From: Saccharum officinarum
Lineage: Eukaryota > Streptophyta > Magnoliopsida > Poales > Poaceae
Length of the DNA: 64,000 nucleotides
Direction: 5' to 3'
Assembly (NCBI GenBank): GCA_020631735.1
Contig: CM036158.1
Span: forward strand, 80,343,447-80,407,446
Below, in pieces: positions 35,738 to 47,194 of the stretch (the stretch's first letter is position 1; every line of letters starts with the position of its first letter). A program made the translations under genes and the position numbers. A model generated the notes under the pieces. The model was not told where the DNA came from. It ran no database searches and saw only the letters and a list, made by a program, of their open reading frames with translations.

Positions 35738-37183
35738 TGAAAGCCCAAATTTGGTTTTGGAAATTGAGTGACACCAAAGTTGCTAATGTTATGTGATCAA
35801 GTGTGATTAAGCAAGGCATAAGCAACATGTGATGGAGGTGGAAATGGCATGGAGAGATGGCCACAAGACCACATGATTTGGTGCATGAAATGATGAGCAA
35901 GATCATGAAGTAATGCACATAAAATGATGGACTTGATGATCAAGTGGAGGAGAAGGATCTAAGAGCGCAAGGCAAAGGTATAACCATAGGGTTTTCCTTT
36001 TGCCGGTCTAAGATGAGTAGAGAAGTGATTGACCGGGTTTAGGATACATAGCCGACTATCAAGAGGGGCAATCACTAAGGATGAAAACGATCGGAAACGG
36101 TCGAAAACGGACTTACGATATAGAAAAATGAAAACGGTCGGTTCGGGATATTTCTACATTTAGCAATTAAAGAGTACAAAAAATGGTTGAAAATAGTTGT
36201 GAAACCAATTGAAACTGACAATTTTTCATGTTAAAAAACGGTTCATAATATAGAAAACAAAAACGGTCAATTCGAAATATTTCTGTTCCGTTTTCATCCC
36301 TAGCAATCACGATTAGCTCGGGAATCAAGTGCCACTAGATCAATGTCTTGAGCATATGCATTAGGATCTAGTAGAGAGCTAACATAACGCCTTGAAAAAT
36401 GTTTGTGGAATGCTAACACACATGCACATGGTGGTGTACACTTGGTGGTGTTAGCACATTTGCGAAGGCGGTGGAGTTTGAGCGGTAGAGAGGGGTTTGG
36501 GTTCCTCTCTCTCCCGTCGAGCTTGCGAGGCGGGATTCGGTGCTTTTTGGGGAAGTAAAATGCCTATTTTCCATTGCACTGAAGGCAAGAAAAGGTGACG
36601 GAAGTCCGGAGTGTTTCTCTCTGAAAAACTCCAACCGGACGCTGTACCGGACGCGTCCGGTCAGTTCAACGCAGCGCGCCTAGGGTTTGTGACCGGACGC
36701 TGGTCTGGCCTGACCAGCGTGTCTGGTCAATTCACCTAGGCACAGAGGAAAGGCGCGTGACCAGCGCGTCTGAGGGTCCCCAGGACCGGAGCGTCCGGTC
36801 GAGCATCCAGAGGAGCAGAGCGTGGTGTGGAGCTGATCGGACGCGCGGCGCGTCCGGTCACATGCGATCGGATGCGTCCGATCGCGCGGGGAGCTCTCTG
36901 GACTCCAATCGGACGCTGGGTGCAGCGCGTCCGGTCAAATGGTGAAGCGTCCGGTCACAGCAACGGCTCTCTCTGACACACATTGTTACTGTTTGTCCTA
37001 TAGTGACCGGACGCGTCTGGTCACCCTGACCGGTGCATCCGGTCATCATATTTTTCACTGCGACGTCTAGTAACGGCTAGTTGCTTACCCCTTCGCTATA
37101 AATAGATGGTGGCCGGGTTTGGGGGGTTAACTTTGGCACATTTGAGATATTGAGGCACACTTTGAGCTAGAGAACAACCCCTC
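35738..37183 (+). repeat. 3' LTR of the Sirevirus-like element, first part
   Basis: It begins TGAAAGCCCAAAT and is collinear with the solo LTR from 12067. A hAT MITE interrupts it at 36076-36302. It ends at 37183, where a 10 kb element is inserted, and resumes at 47195. The TATA box is at 37097-37104, and the palindrome ACCGGACGCGTCCGGT is at 36646-36661. Relative to the solo LTR it also carries extra sequence near 36495-36540. Confidence 0.92.
36076..36302. mobile_element. hAT-type MITE (227 bp) with 8-bp TSD
   Basis: The ends are TAAGGATGAAAACG and CGTTTTCATCCCTA, inverted repeats with one mismatch. The exact 8-bp duplication GCAATCAC lies at 36068-36075 and 36303-36310. The solo LTR (about 12405) has the uninterrupted site GGCAATCACGGTTAG, so the insertion is proven by an empty site within the window. 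The interior repeats AAACGGTCG-like motifs and has no coding capacity. Confidence 0.93.
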
Positions 37184-39513
37184 TGAAGGGTCGAGATGGC
37201 GGACTAGAGGGGGGCGAATAGTCCTTTCTAAAAATAATCACATCGGCAAACCAAAACAAATGCGGAATTAAAACTATCGGTCTAGCCAAGACTACACCCC
37301 TCTATCTAAGTTCACAAGCACCTCACAAAGATCCTAATTATGTAACTAAGGTGCTTTCCTTAGCAAGAGCTCACCTAAACAATTCTAGAGCAAGGTCACA
37401 CAAACCTATGCACTAGTACTTTAGCAAAGCCGGGGAGCTCCTACACAATTCTAGTAAGCAAAAGCACGAAGCAACCTATGCTCACTAGCAATGCTCAATA
37501 GCAAGGCAACTAATGCCAAACTAGAGAGCATAAATTACTTAGCTACACAAACTAAGTAATATGACTAACAAGGTTACACAAACCAAATTAGCCACGCAAT
37601 GGGAGCTACTTCTATGCTACACAAGCAAGAAGGTAACTAGCTAACTACATAAGCAAACTAGTTACAAGAGCAACTACACAAGCACAAGTATATGAATGTA
37701 AATACAAGCTTATGAATTGAAAGCAAACCACCGAGAAGATGTACACAAGGTTGACACGGTGGTTTTTCACCGAGGTTCACTTGGTTGCCACCAAGCTAGT
37801 CCCCGTTGTGGCGATACACCCACTTGAGGATCACGAGCTAATTGACTATCAAGAGTCAAACCCTCAGCGGGTGCCGCACATCCACTCTCAAGATGGGGAT
37901 CCTCCAAGCCACGAGCTTTACTAGAGTTGCTCTTCTCGATCCCCGTGGGGTGAGCACAATCCCCCTCATAAATCCTCCTCCGGAGCCACGCACAATCTCC
38001 ACGCGTGCTTCAACGGAGTCGCAAGCCACCAAGCCGTCTAGGAGGTGGCAACCTCCAAGAGTAACAAACACCACCGGCTTGCAACACGATCACCTAGTGC
38101 CACTCGATGCATCCTCTCGATGCAACGCACTAGAATCGCTCTCTCACTCGATCCGATGAATACTATCAAGCATGAGTGAGTTAGAGGGCTTCCAAGCACT
38201 ACCACATAAGCCACCAAGGCCAAAGTGTGCTCAGCTACTAGCCATGGCCGGCCACAACTTCTATTTATAGCTCCACAAAGAAATAGAGCCGTTAGTCCCC
38301 TCACTGGGCAAGTTTCGGGTCGACCGGACGCGCCTGTCGAACTGACCGGACGCGTAGGTCAGTAGCGTGCTCCAACGGCTAGTTTTCGCGCATATAAACT
38401 TGTATTGACCGGACGCGCTGGTCACTAACGGGATCGGACGCGCAGGTCGTAGTGAAACTGCGAACAGAGAGGTTCTAGCAAGCTCCCGACGTGACCGGAC
38501 GCGTCCGGTCATCACTGACCGGACTCGCTGCAGCGTCCGGTCACTTTCGCCCGCGAAAAACACTGACCGAACGCGCTGACCGGACGCGCAGGTGCTGACC
38601 GGACGCGTCCGGTCACGAGTCCGGTCACAGACCACTCTTCGGTAAAACGGCAATAACTCTTAGCTCCGAACTCCGATTTTAATGATCTTGGATATTTTGG
38701 AAAGCTTACTCAGAGGGCTACACAACCCACTTAAGCAATTGATCCAATTCACAATGGATCAAAGCAGTATTCCTCTCTAAGGGTCATCCTAGTGTTCGAA
38801 GAACACCAAAAAATATTTCTCTCTTCTCCAAGTTGATCAACACCAACTCCAACACCTTCTTCTTTGCAAATGTGCCAACACTACCATGTGTACACCACCA
38901 TGTGCATGTGTGTTAGCTTTTTACAAACATTTTCAAAGGGTTAGGCACTCAACTTGCCTCGCCACTCGATCCTAACACGTATGCAAAGCTAGATCGCTCA
39001 AGTGGCACTAGATGACCGATATGCAAACAAGTTTGCCCCTCTTGATAGTATGGCTATCTATCCTAAACTCGGTCATCAACTTCTCTACACACCTATGACC
39101 GGTGAAATGGAAATGCCCTTGGTTATACCTTTGCCTTGCGCATTCCACTCCATCTCCTCCGACGTTGATGCAACACATGCACCGACCATATCACAAATGA
39201 TATGATCCACTTCATATCATCACGTGACCGTATTGGTTCATCGATCTTAACCTCACTTGCTCTTCACCGTTGCCTCGGTCCTTCGGTGCCAAGCTATCAC
39301 AACTTGTCCTTCACCCTAGCAATCGGTCCATCAAGCCAAGCCTCATCTTGATCTTCTCCACCTTGGTCACATGACTCCATGTCATGTCTCATGTGCAATA
39401 GCCTCCTTCATGACACCATCACCTGTGGACTAATCACCTGTGTATCTCACATAACCACATATTAGTCCACCTAAGTTGTCACTCAATTACCAAAACCAAA
39501 CAAGGACCTTTCA
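37184..39513 (-). repeat. 3' LTR of the gag-only element (left)
   Basis: The LTR runs TGAAGGGTCGAG to GGACCTTTCA as written on the plus strand. A TATA box for minus-strand transcription (CTATTTATAG on plus) is near 38260. A CpG-rich block at about 38310-38640 holds two perfect 20-bp palindromes TGACCGGACGCGTCCGGTCA (38492-38511 and 38596-38615). Confidence 0.92.
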
Positions 39514-39531
39514 ATCTCCCCATTTTTGGTA
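39514..39531 (-). other. Polypurine tract of the gag-only element
   Basis: The minus strand reads ACCAAAAATGGGGAGAT directly before the 3' LTR, where second-strand priming starts. More G-rich purine runs occur upstream (about 39657, 40090, 40262 and 40450). Confidence 0.7.
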
Positions 39532-42500
39532 ATTGATGACAACTCTACAAAGATATAGAAATTAAGTTCTTTTGGATTTTATGCCACTTATCCAACATTT
39601 AAGCTCTATGTTAGGATTTGGATAAGCACCATAAAATCCAACTTGGTAGTGATAACTCTCCCTACATATGTGCTCAAATGGTTTGGTTTCAAGCTTGCAC
39701 ATATGCATAAATATGAAATTTGTGGGAGGGTTAGCACTACTAAGTGATGCTAAGGTGTATAGAATAAACCTTTGTAGTTCGATACCATTTGATAGCTCGA
39801 TATCATTTGAAAATCACAAGTTTGCCATCATCCTTAGCATCATGAGTAGCTAGACATCAAAAATACTAGAAACCCCGTGAGATCAACATTATAAGCAAGG
39901 TTCTAGTTTTTCATGATAAACACAAGTCTAGCTATCATCCTATGCATGCTAGTTATCATATCATCATTCAAGTTCTATAACTAGCATACAACACACAAGC
40001 ATGCATATTAGATATAAAACTTATGCAATGCAAGCAAACACATGAATATGCACATATCAAATGCAACCAAACAATGTTCATGAGCTTGCTCCCCCTACTT
40101 GTGTGCTTCTTTTGTCTAAGAATTTTGATCCTTCTCATTTCTTCAATGTTGCTCCCTCTTTGTCCATCTCCATGTCCAAACTCATCTTCTCATGATATCT
40201 TTGTTCAATCTCTTCCCAAACCTCTCTCTCTTGGTGTATTGACATATCTTTGTTCCAACTTCTCCCCCTTTATCATCAATTTCCATAAAGGGTGTACTTC
40301 TCATTGATGCAAAGGCTTGCATTGGGGTAAATGGTTGAGACTTGAATATTGCGTTGTTGATGGACATCACCGCATATGTTGGAATGACATTACTTGTATA
40401 TTGCTCTTGAGATACCACTTAGGATCTTTGACCTTGATACCATTAGGTGGGGCTCCTCCCCCTATGTCATAGCATGGGTCATTCACTTGATAATCTTGAG
40501 CTCTTGTGTGTGAGGGAACTTTCTTCATTTGATGATCACTTAAAGTTGAGCATCACTTGTGGAACCACTGTCTTGTATAAATGATATCATGTGTAGAAAT
40601 ACCACGAATAAGTGTGTGATACCAATTTGAAGAATCCTCTATCATGGAACCACTTGTAAGATTTGTCAATATGATCTTTTCTTGAACATTTGCTATCTTT
40701 ATGAGTACCACTTGTAAGATATCACTTGTAGATCATGATCTAGACACCACTTGTAAATACCAATTGAAGAAATATTTTGAGTCTAGATACCATTTGAAAC
40801 ACCCTAGATATTCATTTGCATTGTTGTCTTGTGCTTGTACCCATATCATTGTCATGAGCTTCTAGTATGACTTGAGCTAAGTTGATTTGCCTAAGATTCT
40901 AAGTCCGGTTTGATCCAATGACAAGCTTCTTCACTCCTCATAATAAGGGTTATCTTGCCAATGTTGTACTTATCACTTGTTAGCAATCCAAACTAGATCA
41001 AGTATTTGGGTTCACTAGCTCATGAACAAATTCATACATATACCACTAGATCATTTAAACAATTCAAGCAATAGTGGTAGGCTATGAATTTAAACATTTC
41101 ATTTGTTATGCATGATCCTAGTAAGCATGCACTATATGCACTAATCGCATACTAGTAAGGGATGAAATGATCATGTACATTGCAATGATACCTTTGTTAT
41201 GTTGGAGTAGAGGATAGTCACATAGATTCTAATTCATTACTCCAATAGCAATGTGAAGTCCAATTTATAAGCTTGGTGAAGACCAATCATTATAGAGAAA
41301 TCCATTCTTCACCCATATGAAATGAGAACCACTAATAATCAAGTGCATTATCTCTTGTTGTGGTTGGCTTGCTTTTTCTCTTTGATCAATGCTTGCATCA
41401 GAGAAGTACTTATGATACTAATTTTATAACCATGACTAGCTCTCTTTTGGGTGTTGCTTGCTTTTCTTGATCAACCCTATTGATTGCTTCAATTAAGCAT
41501 CTCAAATGTCCCTTGAATTCATCACTTCCATGTTAGCCTTCTAAGCCGGTGCTCGGTTTACCCACCCATGGGCGGCAAGCCCCCTCAGCAGGGAGAAGTG
41601 ACCTCTCTCTAAAGAATCATCCTTGACACTTACTTGAATTGCCTATGATTGATTGATCTATGGACTTAACTTGATGAGTAACCTTGAATTATTCTTTAAG
41701 TCCTTTTCTTTCTACCAAATGATCTCCAATCATTACTAGAACTTGAACCTCATCTTCATCTTGAGTTTGATCATTATTTTCAAATTTGAGTACCAAATTT
41801 GTACACTAAGTACATTCCACAATCAATGCCCTTGTACGCATTTCTTTTCATGCTTCTAGATCAATTCAAAACCAAACTTAGGTGCCTCAAACACTTATAA
41901 ATATGTCTCTAACTTTAGGACCTTTCACTTAAAGTGACTCTCGATCAATCCAATAATTATCACTTTTCTGGCAGATTCTGTACCCTTCAAAGAATAATTC
42001 ATATCTCCCAATGTACAGGTCCAAATGCCACGAAATTTGATGGAGATGTGAATTACTAAGTCATCTAGCAACTGTAAAAATTTGAGCTTCATTTGACTTC
42101 TAGATTGCTACTAGATTTCAAATCTTCCACCACTGCTACATGCTGAAAACTGTTGCACTATAGCTGACAAGATGTGCTCTAAAACCATAGAATTTCTCAT
42201 CCAATTATCATAAAATTTATACAGCATCTCATATCATAAGTCTAGAGCATGCATACCAAATTTCAAGCCAATCCAATATGATTTGGTCACTCAAACTCAG
42301 ACTTGATCTCAGCTAGCTCAGATTTTCAATAATGGACAGATATCAATACATTGAGCTATACTTCACCAAATTGAATCAAACTTGAAACTAACTTGTTTGA
42401 ACACTTTCATAAGACATATATCCATTCAATCCACTTACTAAATGTCATCTCATGAATTTATCCAACGCAAATCAATCCAAATTTGATTGCTAGACATTTA

Positions 42501-42841
42501 ATCCATTCAATCATCTCATAGCAAGCAACATTGCATATATATCCAATTCAATCAACTTATATGCACCCAAATAAAATGATCAACTAGAGATATACCTTAG
42601 TTATCATATGATCATCCTCTTAGCAAGCTCCAACTCAAATATTTGCAAGCCATCAAATATATCCAATAAATCACCATAATCTTGAGTGTTGCACTTGTAT
42701 GTTGTAGCATTTGGACTCCACTTATTTTGACTTGGCATTGGGATAGAATATGCACTAAGCTTTAAAACTTAATTCAACATATGATGACCAATATGAATCC
42801 AAATGAATCAATCCTCCAATGCCGATGGTACCTACAAATAA
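39532..42841 (-). other. Internal region without pol in the gag-only element
   Basis: No open frame above about 95 codons has any retroelement motif on either strand. Parts resemble the 3' noncoding region of the larger copia element; for example the reverse complement of 39655-39905 has CTACATATG, GGTATAGAAT and GATCTCACGGGG-like counterparts at about 35395-35660. It also contains repeated ACCACTTGTA(A/G) motifs (about 40400-40760). It appears to be 3' UTR sequence fused directly to the gag end. Confidence 0.75.
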
Positions 42842-44812
42842 TCATCCACTTTTTGATGGTACCCAAACAAGTTTGGGTCCTCTCAAGTTAGGAGCAACAT
42901 ACTTAGGCAAAGCCTTAGTATGGGTAGCGGGATGTTTTGCAATTCCAACCAATGAGGTACCATTGCCATCCTTTCTAAGCATGTTAGTATCATTAATTGA
43001 ACTAGGCTTAGAATTATTACCTAGGGGATATGAATGAGTCATGTGTCCCCTTTTCCGGCATGAATAGCATCTTTTCTTTGGTTGAGCCTTTTCTTCCTTG
43101 CTCATGTGATGCTCTTCATTGCCTTGCCTCTCATGAGTTGCTTGAGCATTCTTCTCAAGCTTGGTAGGACACCCCGAGACAAAGTGTCCCATATCTTCAC
43201 ACTTGAAGCACTTGATGTGAGCCAAATTTCTTTTCTCAATTTGATTCTTGCTCATCATCTTGGTATCTTGGATTTGTATTGGATGCCTTCCTCTTCCACC
43301 CCTTCTTGTTTTCTTTTTCTTCTTCTCATGCTCAACGTGTGGCTTTGGTTGAGGCTCTTCTTGTTGCTTCACTAGTTTCTTGCTTGGGCACATTGAGGTG
43401 TAGTGACCCCATGTATAGCACTTGAAGCACTTGCGTTTGAGTCTTTCTTCTTCTTTCTTCAACTTGAGCTTCTCTAAGTTGGGGCATGTTTGGTGAAGAT
43501 GACCCACTTCATGGCATCGGTAGCACATGAAATGAGAGAGCTTCTCTTCAGCTAGCTTCTTCATCTTCCTTTCTCTTTTCTTTTCCCCTTTGGTCATATT
43601 CTTCTTGCTCTCGTTGAAACCAAGGCCACTCTTATCACCAAAGTTTCTTTGAGTTTTCAACATATGCTCAAAGGTGACTTTTGAGTTGTAGCACCTCTCT
43701 AACTTGTTGCTCAATTTCTTCACTTCACTTTTGAGCTCATTGTTCTCCTTCAAAATGTTAGTCTCACAAGACATAGAAGTAGAATAAGCATATATATGTG
43801 AAGAAAATGGCATATCTAATAAGTCATCACAAGAGGTGGATACATGCTTTCTCCCTACATCACATGGGTTAGTCACATTTTGCAATTGATCATTTGATCC
43901 ATGTGATGAGCTCTCATTAATTTTAATTTTCTTTAATAACATCTTAAAGAGAGAAGCATGTTCTTGTACCAAATTATCATGAGCAACACTAAGTTCCTCA
44001 TGAGCCAATTTTAGCTCCTCATGTGAACAAGTAGTAACATAAAGTAGATGCTTTTGTTGTTCACATGTGGTTTTTAGAAATGAGTTTTCATTTTCTAATT
44101 TCATGGTTTTAGCTTTCTCATTTTCTAAAGACATGTTCATGCTAGCAAGTCTACTAACAAGCTCATCATATGAATCAACATGATCAATCACATTATCATT
44201 TGATACCTTTGTGTCACCTAGTGATATGAAGCAATGTGATGTAGTGGATGGGCTCGTAGTAGCATCATCAAGGCCCGAGCATGAACCAACATTGTCACCA
44301 TCAAGTGTGCTTGGGGTGGAAACATCACTTGCAACACTTGATGCATCATCACCATCCTTGTCAAGTGAGCTTGTGGTAGATCGATCATCATCATCACTTG
44401 ACCATGAGGTGGAGCAATCCTCCACAACCATCGTGTTGTGGTCATGCTCAACATCATCATGTGCAACCTCCTTGGGCTTGACATCATCGTCATCATCGGT
44501 GATAGCTCCATACTTTTCATTGAGATAGGCCCATATCTCATGAGCGGATTTGAGGTCCATGATCTTACCAAAGATGCTATCATCCAAAGATCTATACATG
44601 ATGTTAGTAGCTTGGATGTCAAGATCTAGGCATTTCTCTTGTGCTTGAGTTAGATTATCTTCATCCAACACATGAGAAAAGCCTACATCTACCATCCACC
44701 ACATTTGAGGGCAAATAAACTTAAAGTTGCATATCATCCCATTTTTCCACCGTGCAAAGTGTGTGCCATCAAACATGTGAGGACAATCAACATCTAGTCC
44801 ATATTTCGCCAT
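42842..44812 (-). CDS. Gag polyprotein of the non-autonomous Sirevirus-like element
   Basis: The 656-residue frame is uninterrupted and starts MAKYGLDVDCPHMFDGTHF, 37 bases after the primer binding site. The N-terminal copia gag domain (FARWKNGMICNFKF...WWMVDVGFSHVL) is at about residues 15-115. Acidic Ser/Asp-rich linkers follow, then a coiled coil (about 225-300, SLENEKAKTMKLENEN) and four CCHC knuckle units near residues 429, 461, 535 and 581. The fourth (CYSCRKRGHMTHSY) has Tyr in place of the last Cys. It ends LVWVPSKSG, the usual gag terminus. It would package element RNA. An intact gag with no pol suggests selection or recent amplification as a gag-contributing parasite. Confidence 0.88.
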   Translation of the reverse strand: MAKYGLDVDCPHMFDGTHFARWKNGMICNFKFICPQMWWMVDVGFSHVLDEDNLTQAQEKCLDLDIQATNIMYRSLDDSIFGKIMDLKSAHEIWAYLNEKYGAITDDDDDVKPKEVAHDDVEHDHNTMVVEDCSTSWSSDDDDRSTTSSLDKDGDDASSVASDVSTPSTLDGDNVGSCSGLDDATTSPSTTSHCFISLGDTKVSNDNVIDHVDSYDELVSRLASMNMSLENEKAKTMKLENENSFLKTTCEQQKHLLYVTTCSHEELKLAHEELSVAHDNLVQEHASLFKMLLKKIKINESSSHGSNDQLQNVTNPCDVGRKHVSTSCDDLLDMPFSSHIYAYSTSMSCETNILKENNELKSEVKKLSNKLERCYNSKVTFEHMLKTQRNFGDKSGLGFNESKKNMTKGEKKRERKMKKLAEEKLSHFMCYRCHEVGHLHQTCPNLEKLKLKKEEERLKRKCFKCYTWGHYTSMCPSKKLVKQQEEPQPKPHVEHEKKKKKTRRGGRGRHPIQIQDTKMMSKNQIEKRNLAHIKCFKCEDMGHFVSGCPTKLEKNAQATHERQGNEEHHMSKEEKAQPKKRCYSCRKRGHMTHSYPLGNNSKPSSINDTNMLRKDGNGTSLVGIAKHPATHTKALPKYVAPNLRGPKLVWVPSKSG

Positions 44813-44849
44813 CCTCTCGGGTCGGTGAAGACCACAAATGAGAGACCGG

Positions 44850-44861
44850 GCTCCGATACCA
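44850..44861 (-). other. Primer binding site of the gag-only element
   Basis: The minus strand reads TGGTATCGGAGC two bases inside the 5' LTR, the initiator-Met tRNA type with one change from the site at 14919. Confidence 0.88.
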
Positions 44862-44863
44862 AT

Positions 44864-47194
44864 TGAAGGGTTGAGATGGCGGACTAGAGGGGGGTGAATA
44901 GTCCTTTTTAAAAATAATCACATCGGCAAACCGAAATAAATGCGGAATTAAAACTATCGGTCTAGCCAAGACTACACCCATCTATCTAAGTTCACAAGCA
45001 CCTCACAAAGATCCTAATTATGTAACTAAGGTGCTTTCCTTAGCAAGAGCTCTCCTAAATAATTCTAGAGCAAGGTCACACAAACCTATGCACTAGTACT
45101 TTAGCAAAGCTGGGGAGCTCCTACACAATTCTAGTAAGCAAAAGCATGAAGCCACCTATGCTCACTAGCAATGCTCAATAGCAAGGTAACTAATGCCAAA
45201 CTAGAGAGCGCAAATTACTTAGCTACACAAACTAAGTAATATGACTAACAAGGTTACACAAACCAAATTAGCCACGCAACGGGAGCTACTTCTATGCTAC
45301 ACAAGCAAGAAGGTAACTAGCTAACTACACAAGCAAACTAGTTACAAGAGCAACTACACAAGCACAAGTATATGAATGTAAATACAAGCTTGTGAATTGA
45401 AAGCAAACCACCGAGAAGATATACACAAGGTTGACACGGCGGTTTTTCACCGAGGTTCACTTGGTTGCCACCAAGCTAGTCCCCGTTGTGGCGATACACC
45501 CACTTGAGGATCACGAGCTAATTGACTATCAAGAGTCAAACCCTCAGCGGGTGCCGCACATCCACTCTCAAGATGGGGATCCTCCAAGCCACGAGCTTTA
45601 CTAGAGTTGCTCTTCGCGATCCCCGCGGGGTGAGCACAATCCCCCTCATAAATCCTCCTCCGGAGCCACGCACAATCTCCACGCTTGCTTCAACGGAGTC
45701 GCAAGCCACCAAGCCATCTAGGAGGTGGCAACCTCCAAGAGTAACAAACACCACCGGCTTGCAACACGATCACCTAGTGCCACTTGATGCAATCCTCTCG
45801 ATGCAACGCACTAGAATCGCTCTCTCACTCGATCCGATGAACACTATCAAGCATGAGTGAGTTAGAGGGCTTCCAAGCACTACCACATAAGTCGCCAAGG
45901 CCAAAGTGTGCTCAGCTACCGACCATGGCCGACCACAACATCTATTTATAGCTTCACAATAAAATAGAGCCGTTAGTCCCCTCACTAGGAAAGTTTCGGG
46001 TCGACCGGACGTGCCGGTCGAACTGACCGGACACGCAGGTCAGTAGCGTGCTCCAACAGATAGTTTTCGCGCGTATAAACTTGTATTGACCGGACGCGCT
46101 GGTCACTAACGGGACCGGACGCGCAGGTCGCAGCGAAACAGCGAACAAAGAGGTTCCAGCAAGCTCCCGACGTGACCGGACGCGTCTGGTCATCACTGAC
46201 TGGACTCGCTGCAGCGTTCGGTCACTTTCGCCCACGAAAAACACTGACCGGACGCGCTGACCGGACGCGCAGGTGCTGACCGGACGCGTCCGGTCACGAG
46301 TCCGGTCACAGACCACTCTTCGGTAAAACGGCAATAACTCTTAGCTCCGAACTCCGATTTCGATGATCTTAGATATTTTGGAAAGTTTACTCAGAGGGCT
46401 ACACAACCCACTAAAGCACTTGATCCATTTAACAATGGATCAAAGCAGTATTCCTCTCTAAGAGCCATCCTAGTGTCCGAAGAATACCGAAAAATATTTC
46501 TCTCTTCTCCAAGTTGATCAACACCAACTCCAACACCTTCTCCTTTGTAAATGTGCCAACACCACCATGTGTACACCACCATGTGCATGTTTGTTAGCTT
46601 TTCACAAACATTTTCAAAGGGTTAGGCACTCAACTTGCCTCGCCACTCGATCCTAACACGTATGCAAAGTTAGATCGCTCAAGTGGCACTAGATGACCGA
46701 TATGCAAACAAGTTTGTCCCTCTTGATAGTACGGCCATCTATCCTAAATTCGGTCATCAACTTCTCTACACACCTATGACCGGTGAAATGAAAATGCCCT
46801 AGGTTATACCTTTGCCTTGCGCATTCCACTCCATCTCCTCCGACGTTGATGCAACACATGCACCAACCATATCACAAATGATATGATCCACTTCATATCA
46901 TCACGTGACCGTATTAGTTCATCGATCTTGACCTCACTTGCTCTTCACCGTTGCCTCGGTCCTTCGGCGCCAAGCCATCACAACTTGTCCTTCACCCTAG
47001 CAACCGGTCCATCAAGCCAAGCCTCATCTTGATCTTCTCCACCTTGGTCACATGACTCCATGTCATGTCTCATGTGCAATAGCCTCCTTCATGACACCAT
47101 CACCTGTGGACTAATCACCTGTGTATCTCACATAATCACATATTAGTCCACATAAGTTGTCACTCAATTACTAAAACCAAACAAGGACCTTTCA
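44864..47194 (-). repeat. 5' LTR of the gag-only element (right)
   Basis: The LTR is 2331 bp and nearly identical in length and order to the left LTR. Differences are mainly transitions; the first 80 bp alone has five. One perfect 20-bp palindrome is kept at 46277-46296, while the other near 46173 has a CpG transition. The TATA box on the minus strand is near 45942. Confidence 0.92.

Larger units (their letters stand above)
37184..47194 (-). mobile_element. Non-autonomous Sirevirus-like element with gag but no pol
   Basis: The 10,011-bp minus-strand element has LTRs of 2330 bp (37184-39513) and 2331 bp (44864-47194), a Met-type primer binding site (44850-44861), a polypurine tract and one gag gene. 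It is inserted in the copia 3' LTR with a 5-bp TSD CCCTC (37179-37183, 47195-47199); the solo LTR shows the empty site. The internal region is only 5350 bp. After gag ends in WVPS, the remaining about 3.3 kb contains no protease, integrase, RT or RNase H. It must rely on pol from a related element. Confidence 0.93.

Noticed and set aside
37842..38653. Several 60-130 codon frames within the 37184 and 44864 LTRs (Arg/Ser-rich)
   Set aside because: They fall in the CpG-rich LTR promoter block and recur only because the LTR is repeated. No protein family is recognisable.
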